From Vitellaria paradoxa (Eukaryota; Streptophyta; Magnoliopsida; Ericales; Sapotaceae), in contig CM034240.1 of the NCBI GenBank assembly GCA_019916065.1, forward strand, positions 37,189,389 through 37,253,388: DNA of 64,000 nucleotides, in the 5' to 3' direction. Shown here piece after piece: positions 12,548 through 23,753 of this stretch. Positions within the stretch are counted from its first letter, which is position 1; each line of letters begins with the position of its first letter. Below the pieces are notes generated by a model. That model was not told the DNA's origin, ran no database searches, and worked only from the letters and a program-made list of their open reading frames with translations. The position numbers and the translations under genes were made by a program.

Positions 12548-12557
12548 ATGAGAATAA

Positions 12558-14375
12558 TTTTTATATGAGATTAGATTTTTAGTGTTTGGTTGGTGAGATA
12601 TAAAATATTATATGATATTATTTTTTTAATATTTGGCTGATGCTATATAAAATGGGATAAAAATATAATTTGACATGAGATATGATAGAAGGTAATTTTT
12701 AAAACTTAAATTTTGGCCATCGTCTCGTTTCCCAAAAAAAAATTGACTATAGTCTAGTGAGATAGTATATTCTCCATTTTGGAGATTAACAATTTGTAGG
12801 GATTTCTAATCCCTTCTATATATATATATATATATATATATATTGTCAAACACAATATTTGTAAGTATTATAAGGATTACAAGTTTAATCCCTCTCCCAA
12901 GTCACCCAAGCAAACAGTGCCTCAACATGCACGTAGAGAAACAAATTTTTCAATGCAATTAATTATGCCCCAAAAAAAAAAATGCATAGACATGTATTTG
13001 CAAGTTTTGTTAGGAGAAAAAAGATAATAATAGATGAAAATAAAAAGAAAGAAAAAAAAAAGCTCAAAATCTCTTCATTTTCATTTTTCTCAAAGTTAGG
13101 AAGAAGCTGCAAATAAGAGGAAATTTCATCAATGAATTTTTCAAAATACTATATTTATCCCTTTAATTAAGACCAAATAAAAAGATTGCTTCATTGCATA
13201 TTTGTTTTAAAGGATAACTAGCAAAGAAAAGTGTATTGAAGGATAGAATAATATTTTATTTCTTTTTATTTTTTCTCAACTCAAAAATGAGGAAAAAGAA
13301 AATCATTAATGCCACGTTTGATATATGGATTTGTGAGGAAAAAAAAATAAAAAGAAAAGAAAATTTATAATTTATGCAATTTTTTTTATACTTAATCGAG
13401 TAAAAATTAAATTTTGTTGATAGATATTATCTATTTTCTTCTTATTTGTCTAATTCAATAAAAAATAAAATAAATATGACTTTTTCACTTCATTTTATAT
13501 TCTTATCATTTTTATTTACTTTTTCTTTCTTTTCACGAATCCATGTTCCAAACATAACATATATTTTTTTTTTCTAAACTCCACAATATATAAAAGAAAA
13601 CTATTATCATTTTCCTTATTTTCTCTTCTTTCCTTATTAATCTTTTTTTTTTATTTCATTTTCTAAACTCTCAAACGAAGTATAAACGAATGACGTATTT
13701 GACAGGTCTATTTTTCTTTCTAAATCTGTCATTTTAAACAACCTATTCATCCCAAGCACATCATTTTAAACGATATATTTAAATTTTAATTCCCTGAAAA
13801 CGTCATTTTAACGATTTATTTAAGGCCTAAATCAAATTTTATTCACTTCTAACTCTAAATCAAATTCACCCTAAATTTGAAATTAAGATTGGTAGAATTT
13901 CACCTTGACTTAAAATTACTTGGAACGATTCAGCTAAGCCCAATGCTAAATAAATTGTTCACATATTAACCATTTAAACTGAAATCCGGGTAAATGCTTT
14001 CGAAATAATTTTTGAAAAAAAAAAATATTTTATAGTTGTTTTGGGTGTTCATTTTTTTTTAATACTAGTTTTTTATTTTTTTAGTTTTTCAAACATGCTA
14101 CTCATTTTTTTTTATTTTTGTGTTTAAAAGATTATTTGTGTTAGCAAGCATATTTGTTTATTTTTAAATAAATTTTAGTTCTTTTTTCATTTTCTGATTT
14201 TTTGACTATGATTTTTATTTTATTTACTTTAAAAAAAAAAGTTAAGAGGTGATGAATTATCTAAATATGTTAATGAATTTAACTGATCCAATCAACCATT
14301 TAATTTAAAAACAATGAGTGGCATTTTAGCAAAATGATTTTCTTCTTTCTTTCTTTCTTTTTTTTTTCAGTTAAC
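12558..14375. other. AT-rich intergenic DNA (copy 1)
   Basis: No gene seen. It contains a (TA)n microsatellite at 12817-12842 and many A- and T-runs. Short AT-rich segments with GTTTGATATATGG and CCAAACATAAC near 13316-13560 probably belong to an old MITE. No ORF of interest on either strand. Confidence 0.45.
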
Positions 14376-14378
14376 TAA

Positions 14379-14693
14379 GGTGGCATTTGGTTTATTTTTT
14401 TATTTTCTATTTTCATTTTATGTTTTAAAAATCTTAAAATAAAGAAATAGAAAATACTCTCTTTTCATTATTTTGAAATTTTTCTTACTTTTGATTGAAA
14501 ATACTCAAAATAACTTTTGTCATTTTTCATTTTATGTGTAAACTCATTTTATATTTTCTAAAACAAATTTTAAAAACAAAAGTGACCAAATACGTTTTGA
14601 CTTTTTTTTCTTATTTTCAAAAACATAAAATAAAAAATGAGTTCAAATGGAAAATAAAAAATAAAAAAATAAAAAAACAAACCAAATGAGCCC
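14379..14693. mobile_element. Tourist-like MITE, family A (copy 1)
   Basis: A 315 bp element with terminal inverted repeats GGTGGCATTTGGTTTATTTT and, from the other end, GGGCTCATTTGGTTTGTTTT. It is flanked by the 3 bp duplication TAA (14376-14378 and 14694-14696), as expected for PIF/Harbinger. A related copy is at 17110-17445. It encodes nothing; the ORF across 14495-14689 is an artefact of A/T runs. Confidence 0.8.
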
Positions 14694-15502
14694 TAAATAT
14701 CTTGAACCCGATTTACAAAAATTTATTTGAGATCGACAGGTTACGACTTAAACCTAATTAGCGTAATTTTTATATAAATTAAATTCGGATAAATTTATAT
14801 ACATATATATATATATATATGTATATATAATAATTAACTATTTGAATTCAACTCAAATATTTAACAAGTTAAATATAGAGCTCATTTGGAATTTTGACAA
14901 CGACTTTTAAACTTGGAAATTTTTTTTATAAGTTTTGAAGTTTTCTTTCTTTTTTTTTTTTTTTTGGTGTTTGTTTATGATTTGACAAAAAATTTGAGCA
15001 AAAGTGATAGTGTTCAATTTTATTAAAAAAAATCAGAAACTTTTAGAGTATTTTAAAAATTTTTAGAACTTTTTACAATATGTCAAAATATAATTAATGT
15101 CAAAAAATTCAAAATTCGTTTGCACAGATGGTAAATAGTTCGTTCAAACAGATTTGACCAGATTAAAGTGTCAAAAAAATTTTAATTCATGCAAACAGAT
15201 GATAAATGGTGTCCGTTAAAACGAATTTTGACAGACCACAATGAATATTGTTTTGGAAAATGCATTGTTATTTAATATTTATTTTAATTTTTTTATGGTA
15301 GATATATTTTTCTGAAAATGATAACAGTTGTATCTTCTGAAATATTTAAAAAATTTTTGAAATTCTTTAAAAAAATTTAGAGCTACAAGCGAGCTCTTAA
15401 GCACATATAGAAAACACGGTAAATTTTATGAATCATACTTAAATAGTAAATTATTCGGCTCGAATTGGCTTATAACTCTCTTCCCACAAATCCAGACACT
15501 TT

Positions 15503-15640
15503 GCTAGGAGTATCAAAATTATCTAAAAAATTAAAATTTTAAAAGTTTTTAATTTTTTTAATTAAATTTTGTCTCGTATTATTTTTATATGACTTTAACA
15601 TTAATTTTTAATTTTTACAAAATTCCAAACTATTTATTTT
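15503..15640. mobile_element. Short AT-rich MITE, family M (copy 1)
   Basis: The core AATTAAATTTTGTCTCGTAT followed by a TTTTTATATGA block matches similar cores at 18845-19001, 20964-21123, 24606-24752 and 63420-63530. That makes a dispersed family of about 150 bp. The ends are poorly defined here. Confidence 0.45.
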
Positions 15641-15728
15641 TGTTTTTTTTTATTGCTAACTATCAATTTTGAAATTTGGGTTGTGTTCTACAGAGTTGTC
15701 TAGTAAAAGCAAATGCTCGTTTAGATTG

Positions 15729-15878
15729 TCAGGTTTTGCAGATTTTTACAGCGGAGAGAGTTGTCTTATCATCACCTTTGCAAGGAACCTTCCCAGTAAA
15801 GTCACATCTCTCCTCCGTACCCAATAACAAAATCAATGCAGAGAAAGCGGCCAGCAGAAGGCTCAATAATGCATTCAT
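15729..15878 (-). CDS. Possible 49-residue secreted cysteine-containing peptide (copy 1)
   Basis: A minus-strand ORF runs from ATG at 15878-15876 to TGA at 15731-15729. Residues 3-19 form a strongly hydrophobic stretch (ALLSLLLAAFSALILLL), like a signal peptide. A short polar tail follows with three cysteines (RCDFTGKVPCKGDD, then KICKT). It is identical in both 22 kb copies and sits in a block richer in G+C than the surrounding DNA. The same block is also open on the plus strand (15676-15897, 73 codons), so strand is uncertain. Three cysteines are too few for a complete defensin-like fold, so it may be one exon or a remnant. No homologue is recognised. Confidence 0.35.
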   Translation of the reverse strand: MNALLSLLLAAFSALILLLGTEERCDFTGKVPCKGDDKTTLSAVKICKT

Positions 15879-16044
15879 GACAGTGAAGCTGTATTAATTA
15901 GCGTCAGAAAGCCTGGGAAATATTGGACTCCGAGATTTCATTAGACGTAGCCAAATTTTGAAAATTTTAAATTTTAAAATTTCTGCAGATGTTTAGTTGC
16001 TCAAAAAATTGGTGGAGAAGTATAATAAAAATATAAAAATTTAA

Positions 16045-16200
16045 GTGTCGTTTGGAGTAACGAAAAATTTTAAAAAATAATAAAAATATTAAAAAATTTT
16101 AAAAGTTATTCACTTTTTATCTCACTGCACGAATTACGAATCTGTAACTTATTTCACTTTATCTCATTTTGTTTCACATTTTACCACTCTAAACGCACCT
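16045..16200. mobile_element. Tourist-like MITE (copy 1)
   Basis: A 156 bp element starts GTGTCGTTTGGAGTAACG. Its other end, inverted, reads AGGTGCGTTTAGAGTGGTAA. It is flanked by TAA (16042-16044 and 16201-16203). Confidence 0.65.
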
Positions 16201-16381
16201 TAATGTAAAAGTGATATGTGACTAAATTTGATTAGAAGAAAATATAAAAAATTAGTAAAAGTTAAGTAAATTTCGGTTCTTTTGACTAGCTAAACACCTT
16301 CAAAATTTCAAATTTGAATTATGAAAATATTTATAAATTTTTTATAAAAATTTACGAATTTTTATAAATCTTCATATTTAA

Positions 16382-16685
16382 GGGTGTTTGGAGACACAAT
16401 TTTTAATAATTTTTGGTATTTTTATCAAAAGTTGCTAACTATAATTTTTAGTGTGTTTAGTGAAATAAGAAATAATATTTAGTAATTTTTTTATAACTTT
16501 TGAGTATTTAGTAAAATTTTTGACAATTTCTAATAATTTTTAGCCACTGCTAGCAACTTTTGATAATGTTTGAGTTAAGAAGTTATTGTAATTGAGCAAA
16601 AAAGTGACAAAAATTGATAGTTTACTAAACACTCAAAGATCAAAAGTTGATAGTTTTTTTACTAAAAATTATGCCTCCAAACACA
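16382..16685. mobile_element. MITE with GTGTTTGGAG ends (copy 1)
   Basis: The left end is GTGTTTGGAGACACAATTTT and the right end, inverted, is GTGTTTGGAGGCATAATTTT: a terminal inverted repeat of at least 20 bp with two mismatches. No clean target duplication is visible. Confidence 0.65.
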
Positions 16686-17109
16686 ACAAATTTTCAAAAA
16701 AATTTTTGCACAAAACTCTAAAAAATATTGTACAAATCCATTCAAACAAATACTTCGAATAAATTTTTCACTATTCATCTCTATTTAATTGTGGTTTATT
16801 GGCTGCACTCTAAATATCAAATAATGATTATTTTTCTTTTTGCAATTTATAGAGTTCCAAATGAACCTTATACTTTTGTCTAAAAATGAATAAAAATTGA
16901 GTTTTATTAACAGTACCACAGGAGTACTTATAAAGAACCAATGAATATATGACACATAATAATATCTCTTACTTTGATAGAGATGTGCATTAAAAACGTA
17001 CGAAATATTACTGCATGATAAATTTTTATTGATTTTAGTTGGATGCCCTAGAACATTTTTTAACGAATGCCATAAAAATTAAACAAACAAAATGTATTGA
17101 AAAAATTAA

Positions 17110-17445
17110 AGTGACATTTTGTTTGCTATTCTATTTTCTATTTTTTATTTTTATTTTATGTTTTAAAACTCTCAAAACAAGAAAATATAAAATACTCTAT
17201 TTTTTGTTATTTTGATATTTTCTTTATTTTGGGTTAAAAATGTTCAAAATAATTTTTTATTATTTTTTATTTTATGTGTAACCTAATTTTTTGTTTTCTA
17301 AAATAAAATTTGAAAATACAAGTGGGCAAATTGTTTTGAGCTGTTTTCCTTATTTTCAAAAATGTAAAATGAAAAATGAGTTCGAAACAAAAGATAGAAA
17401 ACAAAAGCATAAGACAAAAAATAGAAAAGTAAACCAAATGATCCT
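17110..17445. mobile_element. Tourist-like MITE, family A (copy 1)
   Basis: A 336 bp relative of 14379-14693 in the same orientation, with ends AGTGACATTTTGTTTG and, inverted, AGGATCATTTGGTTTAC. TAA is duplicated at 17107-17109 and 17446-17448. A second MITE begins only 11 bases downstream. Confidence 0.75.
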
Positions 17446-17456
17446 TAAATAAATAA

Positions 17457-17969
17457 GGTAGTGTTTGGAGTGGTAAAAAATAAGATAAATTGGACAAATT
17501 GAGATAAAATGTGATTTTGAAATTAATTTTAGCATTTGGTATTTTCTTTCCAACTATATTTTTGGAAGATAAACAGTAACAAACCGTTAGAATGGTTTCC
17601 AAATTCGTCCTAACAGATTAAAAAAAATCAATACCCAACGTTCTGCACAATAGTTCTACTTTCTCTCTTGACAGTTATAAATCGTTAAAATGATTTTTCT
17701 AAATCTATTCTAACGGATTCAAAAAAATTCATATAAAATAACGACAATGATACTTATTTAAAAATTTTCGACTCGAATAATATAATTGTTAATAAAAATT
17801 TACGTACTAGGTTAACCTCCTTCTATATTTTTATTGTTTTAATGAAATATTAAAATTTTTTAAAATTAGTAAAGACGGAAAAATATAAATGTATAATAGG
17901 AAGTTTTATTGATTTACAGTTGGAAATTTATGTGTGTTTTTTTTATTTGTTGACACTCCAAACAAACCC
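17457..17969. mobile_element. Tourist-like MITE, 513 bp (copy 1)
   Basis: The ends are GGTAGTGTTTGGAGTGG and, inverted, GGGTTTGTTTGGAGTGTC. TAA is duplicated at 17454-17456 and 17970-17972. The inside holds two similar segments around CGTTAGAATGG and CGTTAAAATGA. No coding capacity. Confidence 0.75.
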
Positions 17970-18018
17970 TAAATGCTAATGCCAAGAACTAGGGCACGAC
18001 CTTTCTTTTTTTTTATTT

Positions 18019-18256
18019 GGTACGACTTTTTATTTGAACAATAGATGCATGTGAATTTCATGGTGATGCATCAATGCTTCACGTGACAACTAATGCACAC
18101 CGTAAGTAGAGCTCCTCCAACAAGCAAGAATTTTTTTTTTTTTTTGGTACGACTTTTTATTTGAACAATAGATGCATGTGAATTTAATGGTGATGCATCA
18201 ATACTTTAACTAACAACTAATGCACCTCGTGAGCAGAGCTCCTCAACAAGCAAGAA
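18019..18256. repeat. Tandem duplication, about 111 bp x 2 (copy 1)
   Basis: Both units begin GGTACGACTTTTTATTTGAA and end GCAAGAA. Unit 1 is 18019-18130 and unit 2 is 18146-18256, separated by a poly(T) run. They differ by several substitutions and a small indel. No ORF and no known function. Confidence 0.85.
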
Positions 18257-19790
18257 TAGGCTTTCAAATTCATGCGATTGAATGTGTCTCTTCCACATTT
18301 AGCGTCGAATTCATTTTAAATAAAATTCTTGTATCTCCTAAACGTTAAGGGTGCAATCGAAGCCTCAAAAATAAGTAAAAAAATAATAAAAAATATAATT
18401 TGAATAATTTTTTAACGTTTAACGTATAACTATCAATCATATTTTTTAGTGATAAATAGTGTTATTTTTTATTTTTGCGTTAGTTGTTTTGGAGAGAGAA
18501 TTCATTTGAACGGTTTTTGAGTCTGTTCGAACGATTTTATGTTAGAATTTTTAAAATTTGTTAAAAAATTTTTGAGATTTGTAGAAAGTTATTAGGATTT
18601 ATGAAGATGTTATTGCGGTTTGTAAAATATTTATTGAGGTTTGTAAAAATTTAATGGGATATGTAGATATATATAAATTTATAGAAATTTCAAAAAGTAC
18701 AAGAATGACAATATTGTTAGAGAATTTTATAGATTTTCAAAGGTTATTATAAATTTTTCAGAGATTTATTCACTTTTTAAGTATTTTTTTTTTTTAAATC
18801 ACTTTTTCAATTTGCCAAATACACCCTATATGTTTTGGTTGTTTTTCTAGGAGTCATTTGACTCGTTAAAATTTATTAAAATTTACAAAAAAAAATTATA
18901 AAAAAAGTTATAGTTTTTTTTTAATTTCTTCTAATTAAATTTTATCACGTGTTATTTTTACATTAATTTTTTAATTTTTTTTACCATCCAAACACTACAT
19001 TAAGATGCGACTCGTTTGGCACGTGGCAGAACGGATCTAGAATATTAGTCGAGTGGAGGTGAAATTATATTTGTTTATTGAGTTGTATTTTGTTTATTTA
19101 ATAACTACGAAGGTACAAATAAAATGTTTAAAAATAATTTAGAAATTTGGGCATAATTGATGACTTTATAACTTCATTAAAGAAATATATTTGTTTAAAT
19201 ATAATTTTATGAAGTTGTTTTTATAATTTTAAATTATTTTTTAAATATACTTTATGAAATTATCTTACAATTTTAAATATGGTTGTTTCAATATAGTTTT
19301 TAATTTATTTCGTTAAACATAGTTTTTTAAATTTTATTTTGTAATTTGTTTAGGTACCCATTTATTGAATAAATGAAGGTAAATTTTGTTTTTAGAATTT
19401 GTGTATCAATGTATTTTATGAATTATGAAGATTTTGTTGAAGGAATTATGTTAAAATAAAATTTTTTAAAACTATTTTGCCCACAAAAAAGCTCAAAAAG
19501 TTTTAAATTTTTAATTCTTTTGCTTTTGTGCTTTTAACTTTTTCTTTTACCTAAAAAATCTAATTTATATTATAGTGTACACATATGCATAACCAAACTC
19601 ATTTGACATTTTAAAGGTCAAAAAAAAAAAAAAAAAAAACAAAAACAAAAACAAAAAAGAAAGAAAGAAAGAAGAAAAAAAAAAATAACCCCATAATCGG
19701 GGACCAGACGAAGCTAAGTTAATCCCACGTTTGGTTGGATGTAAATAGAAAGGAGGGGGAAAAAGAGGAGATAATATCTTATTTTATTAT
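18257..19790. other. AT-rich intergenic DNA with a family M MITE (copy 1)
   Basis: No gene seen. A family M MITE is at about 18845-19001 (core AATTAAATTTTATCACGTGT, ending CCATCCAAACACTACATTAA). Phrases such as GGTTTGTAAAATATTTATTG recur between about 18580 and 18680. A long poly(A)/AAAAC tract is at 19621-19685. Confidence 0.5.
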
Positions 19791-19793
19791 TTA

Positions 19794-20803
19794 GGCTTGG
19801 TTTGGAAATAAATTTAGTTAATTTTTTTTAGCTACCTAGTAGGGATGGCCATCTCGGCCGACCTGTTCGTACCTATCCTGATCCCTGTCCAAAAAAAAGT
19901 AGGGGATTCAGGAATTTTTTGGGGATTGGGCAGGGTATGGGGACATTTTTTAAAAAAATTTCAGGGGTCGGATAGGGTACGGGTATGAGTCTGTCCCCGC
20001 CCTGTACTCTATCTTACCTATTCCTGACCTTACCAATATTCTTGTATATATATATATATTATATTTAATTTTTTAGTGTGTTTGTTACGACAAATTTCTC
20101 AATAAGGTAGTGAATTAAGATTTTGAATTTCTTTATCTATCACCTTCCGATTAAATTACTTTGTTTTCTAGTTTACAAAAAAACTATAAATTGAGATAGA
20201 CCAACTGTGAATGTTTCTTTGTTTACTTTCTTATTTTAAACCGTAGAACCTATTAATATGGTAAGAAAATAGAAACTTATTAATATGGTAGGAAAATAAA
20301 AAATTTATAATGCTTTCCAAATATATATATATATATATATATGGTATTTTTCAATTTTTTAAATATATATTAGGATTTTTCTTCATTTTCTTATAGTCAT
20401 ATTTTAAAATTTTTGTATTTTTATATTTTTTTCAATTCAGGTACCCGTTTCTTCATGGGGATCCCCATTCCCCATTTGGGTCGGGGATGGGTGGTAAAAA
20501 TAAATTTCCAATGGAGATTGGGTAGGGTATGTGAATTGATTTTAGTTTTGGAGATCGAGTATGGAGATATGCGTACCCGTCCCTACCCGCCCCATGCCCA
20601 TCCTTACTACCTAGTAGCTAGCTAATTTGTGTTTGAGAAGGAAAAAAGTTACTTTTTTTGAGATGGCTAACTTAGTTTTGTTAATTTGATATTTTTACCC
20701 TTAAAATTTTAAAAGAATGTTAAAATGTAAGAGGGTAAATTTGACCAAATACTGTTGAAGTAACTATTAATTTAATTAATAGTTACTGATACCAAACGAA
20801 GCC
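19794..20803. mobile_element. Tourist-like MITE, family B, split by a nested hAT (copy 1)
   Basis: The ends are GGCTTGGTTTGGAAATAA and, inverted, GGCTTCGTTTGGTATCAG. The two halves (19794-19839 and 20607-20803) are separated by the element at 19840-20606. An unsplit relative is at 58952-59196. The flanking triplets are TTA and TTG, an imperfect target duplication. Confidence 0.75.
19840..20606. mobile_element. Non-autonomous hAT nested in a MITE (copy 1)
   Basis: A 767 bp element with ends TAGGGATGGCCAT and, inverted, TAAGGATGGGCATGG. It is flanked by a perfect 8 bp duplication CTACCTAG (19832-19839 and 20607-20614). The terminal TARGGATG matches the larger hAT at 5112-8295. The subterminal zones are GC-rich with repeated GGGTACGGG and GGGGATCCCC-like motifs, a different subterminal motif from the larger element. 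It lacks transposase, so it must depend on one in trans. Confidence 0.88.
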
Positions 20804-21614
20804 TTGATTAGAGAGAAAAGTGGAAAAATGAGAAAAATGAATGAAAAATAGGGTAAAAGAATAAAAGTAGAATAGTACATTTTTATCCTTCTAAAAAGAA
20901 AAGTTAAGGAAAAATGAAAAAGAGAGCCAGAGAGAGGAAAGTGTAATAAAAAATTAAAAAAGTGAAATTACATAAGATGTTTAGTTGATCAAAATTAATC
21001 AAAATTTATTAATTTTTATTAACTTTTTATATTTTCTTTTAATTAAATTTTACTACATATCACTTTTATATTAAATTTTTTTACTTTTACTGTAATTTTT
21101 AAAAAAATTTTACCAATCACACACTTTCTTATATATATATATATATCGTTTACTTTCATTCTACTTCTCCACTCAACCAAATGCACTTTTTTTCCCGCTC
21201 ACTTTTATTCGTCCTGGACTTCTTTGTTCCAAAAACACTGAGATGATTTGAAAGGAAGAGATTAAGCCACGTATATTTCTTGCCCTTGAATGCCTTAATC
21301 TCCGTACCCTTCTTATGCACGTGGCGATAGGATAGGTTTTCAATTATTCAAAAAGGAGACGCGTGCATGGCGTGTGAGCATGAACATATGAAAATTATTG
21401 AAGGTTGTTTGTAAAATTTAAATACAAAGTGATATAAAAATAAAATTAAATGATAGTTATAAATCTAAAATTTAAATATTAAGGGATATAAAAATAAAAT
21501 TAAATATGACAGTTGTAAAATTAAAGTGCTGGGATGTGAAAGTTATTAAAGATTATTTGTAAAATTTAAATAATAAAAGAATATAAAACTAAAAAAACAA
21601 GTCACACTTTTTAA
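20804..21614. other. Intergenic DNA with a family M MITE (copy 1)
   Basis: A family M MITE is at about 20964-21123 (start GATGTTTAGTTGATC, core AATTAAATTTTACTACATAT, end CCAATCACACAC). It is followed by a non-repetitive, GC-richer stretch at 21180-21390 with CACGTGGC at 21319-21326. No gene recognised. Confidence 0.5.
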
Positions 21615-22131
21615 GTGTCCGTTTGGCTACTATTTTATTTTCATTTTTTTATTTTTTGTTTTTAGTGTTTTTGAAAATTGAACATGAAAATTCATTTGAT
21701 AAAATTATTTTCAGTTTTCTAAAAAATAAAAATTATTTTCAAAATTTTCAAAACTTATGTAATAGAGAAAAAGTGTTTTTTTTTAAATTTTCATTTCCAT
21801 TTTCATTTTTTACACAACTACTACCATTATAACTATGAAACCACCACAAGTTGCTAATCTCCACCAACACTTGACCATCACCTCTCACTGCTGCCACTAC
21901 CTACCACCTATCTTTGGTCACTGCGTAAATATATAATTATTTAGTATAAAAATATTTAATTAATATATAAAATATATTAATATATTAAACTAATAATATA
22001 TATTTTAATCCTATAAAATATATTAAATGTAATTTAATTAATAATTAATTTTATCAATAATTAATTTAATATATTAATTATATATTAATATATTAATTAA
22101 CTAAATTATATTAATTATAATTGAATTTAAT
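21615..22131 (+). mobile_element. PIF-like element X, truncated by the gap (copy 1)
   Basis: It begins GTGTCCGTTTGGCTAC after TAA at 21612-21614 and runs into the N gap. The full form is at 57068-58169. The assembly therefore breaks inside an almost pure A/T repeat. Confidence 0.8.
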
Positions 22132-22231
22132 NNNNNNNNNNNNNNNNNNNNNNNNNNNNNNNNNNNNNNNNNNNNNNNNNNNNNNNNNNNNNNNNNNNNN
22201 NNNNNNNNNNNNNNNNNNNNNNNNNNNNNNN
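22132..22231. other. Scaffold gap (100 N)
   Basis: A run of exactly 100 N, the conventional placeholder for a gap of unknown size. The left contig stops inside an AT-rich PIF-like element whose intact form is at 57068-58169. The right contig starts in apparently non-repetitive sequence. Confidence 0.99.
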
Positions 22232-23753
22232 CCTTATTCCACCATTTCCACTAAAATCATTTTCTACATCAATAGTGACCTTTTTCGTATGAAAAGAACG
22301 TCTAAGAGTTCTATCAGAGGAGTGTTTGCCGTCTAATCTCATACTCTCTAACACTCAAGATTCCTAAGATGGTGCACGATAGCAAGGAACTCCTAACATG
22401 CACTGAGAGCATTTACATTATGACCCTTGTCTTCTCCGTTTTTTGTGATGCATTGATTATTGAATCTGAATTATTTATTTGTTTATTTTTCACAATTTGT
22501 GAAATTCAAGTCCATGGGAGACTTTGGGTTTACCATTCCTATATCCATAGTCAAAAACCAGGCTTGCAAGTCAGGGTTTAGAGAATCAGACAAGTTCAAT
22601 ATAGTTGGACAGTTGCTGAGAGTTTCCTCATTATTAATTGCTCATATGTTGTCGCTAATGTGCTTATGATTGTTTGGATTGGTATGCATATCATATTCTT
22701 CTGAATTTGACCTCTGTTTTGGAGTACTTGCTATATATGTCTTTTGAGTTTTGTTGCTTTATCTGCCTTTTGATCAATGAACTCAAAAGGGTTTCTGATT
22801 TTTAGTGTTACTTTACATGATGTTGTTGTCTGGTGCAACCTGGCCTATATGCAACAGCTTTTTCAATTTGAAAAAGTAACATTGGTGGTGATAATAATGT
22901 ATTAATGGTAATTTCTGGTGCGAGTGTAGATTGGGATATTGGTAGGTGTTTTGAGTTTGATAACTCAAGAAATGTTAGTTCTTATAGACTGAAACTCAAG
23001 AATATTGAGCATAATTTCTGGGAGATAATCTAAGTTCTTCTCTTCATTTCCTTCAGTGGCAAAAAGAAAAACAGATTATGCTCCTTCTGTTTCTGTTTCG
23101 TCATGACAATTTTGTATAATTACTGAAAATTTAGTAATTGTTGGCAACTTTATATGACATTTTATTGGGGAAGAGAATTTGTTTAAAAATCTTGCATTTG
23201 CCTGCCTCCGCCAGGAGTGGGAGGGGGGGGCGCAGTTAATCCAAATTTGTTGTGCGGATTCTGATGATAAATAGAGATTCAGATTGATAATCCAAATTTC
23301 TAGACTAGTTTAAACCCCCCCCCCAAAAAAAAAAAAACCCCAATGCAAGATTTTTGGTTGGAGTTTTGTATCATGTTTCACTTTCTGTTCATTTGGGATG
23401 TGTTTCATGAAGAAAAAAACAAATAAATACATACGAGGGAGGCATTTAGGTATCTGATCATTCTTGATCCATTTAACCCCCTCTCTAGACCCTCCAAACA
23501 AATCGAACAACAAAGAGGTTCTTTAGGGCATTTATAGTCAAAATGACTTATGAGGGCAAGTTCTGTCCTTGGTGAAGTTCAATCGTGCCTTTGGCCTTAA
23601 TGAACTGTAAGATGGGTGATGATGTACTTGCATTGTATATGGCTAGTAGTCTGACTTAATTTTTTATCTCACTCAGCCCCGTTTTGGGCTTTTTAACATG
23701 CAATTTTACTGGCACAAGTACAAATAACTCAAATAAGCAATTAATTACATATG
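22232..23753. other. Apparently unique DNA, probable intron or 5' part of the GH47 locus
   Basis: No exon could be assigned with confidence on either strand. The composition is balanced and intron-like. Two stretches stay open for tens of codons (plus strand about 22460-22669; minus strand 22354 into the gap), but neither shows a recognisable family. A C-run followed by an A-run is at 23315-23337. Earlier exons of the GH47 gene may lie beyond the gap or in the unassembled overlap. Confidence 0.4.

Larger units (their letters stand above)
1..22131. repeat. 22 kb direct repeat, copy 1 (probable assembly duplication)
   Basis: This whole interval recurs at 35541-57590 in the same orientation. 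Base 1 aligns with 35541 and base 22131 with 57590, with the same order of features throughout. Most differences are one- or two-base indels in A/T runs or AT microsatellites, plus scattered substitutions. The copy ends exactly at the run of N, inside an AT-rich transposon. A biological duplication would rarely end exactly at a scaffold gap, so I infer an unmerged contig overlap or haplotig. A recent tandem duplication remains possible. Confidence 0.95.

Noticed and set aside
17267..17602. 111-codon minus-strand ORF rich in Phe, Leu and Ile
   Set aside because: It lies across two MITEs. The hydrophobic look is what A/T-rich DNA gives when translated.
22121..22354. ORFs on both strands touching the N gap
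   Set aside because: Their length comes from translated N. The remaining 35-40 codons on each strand show no recognisable family.
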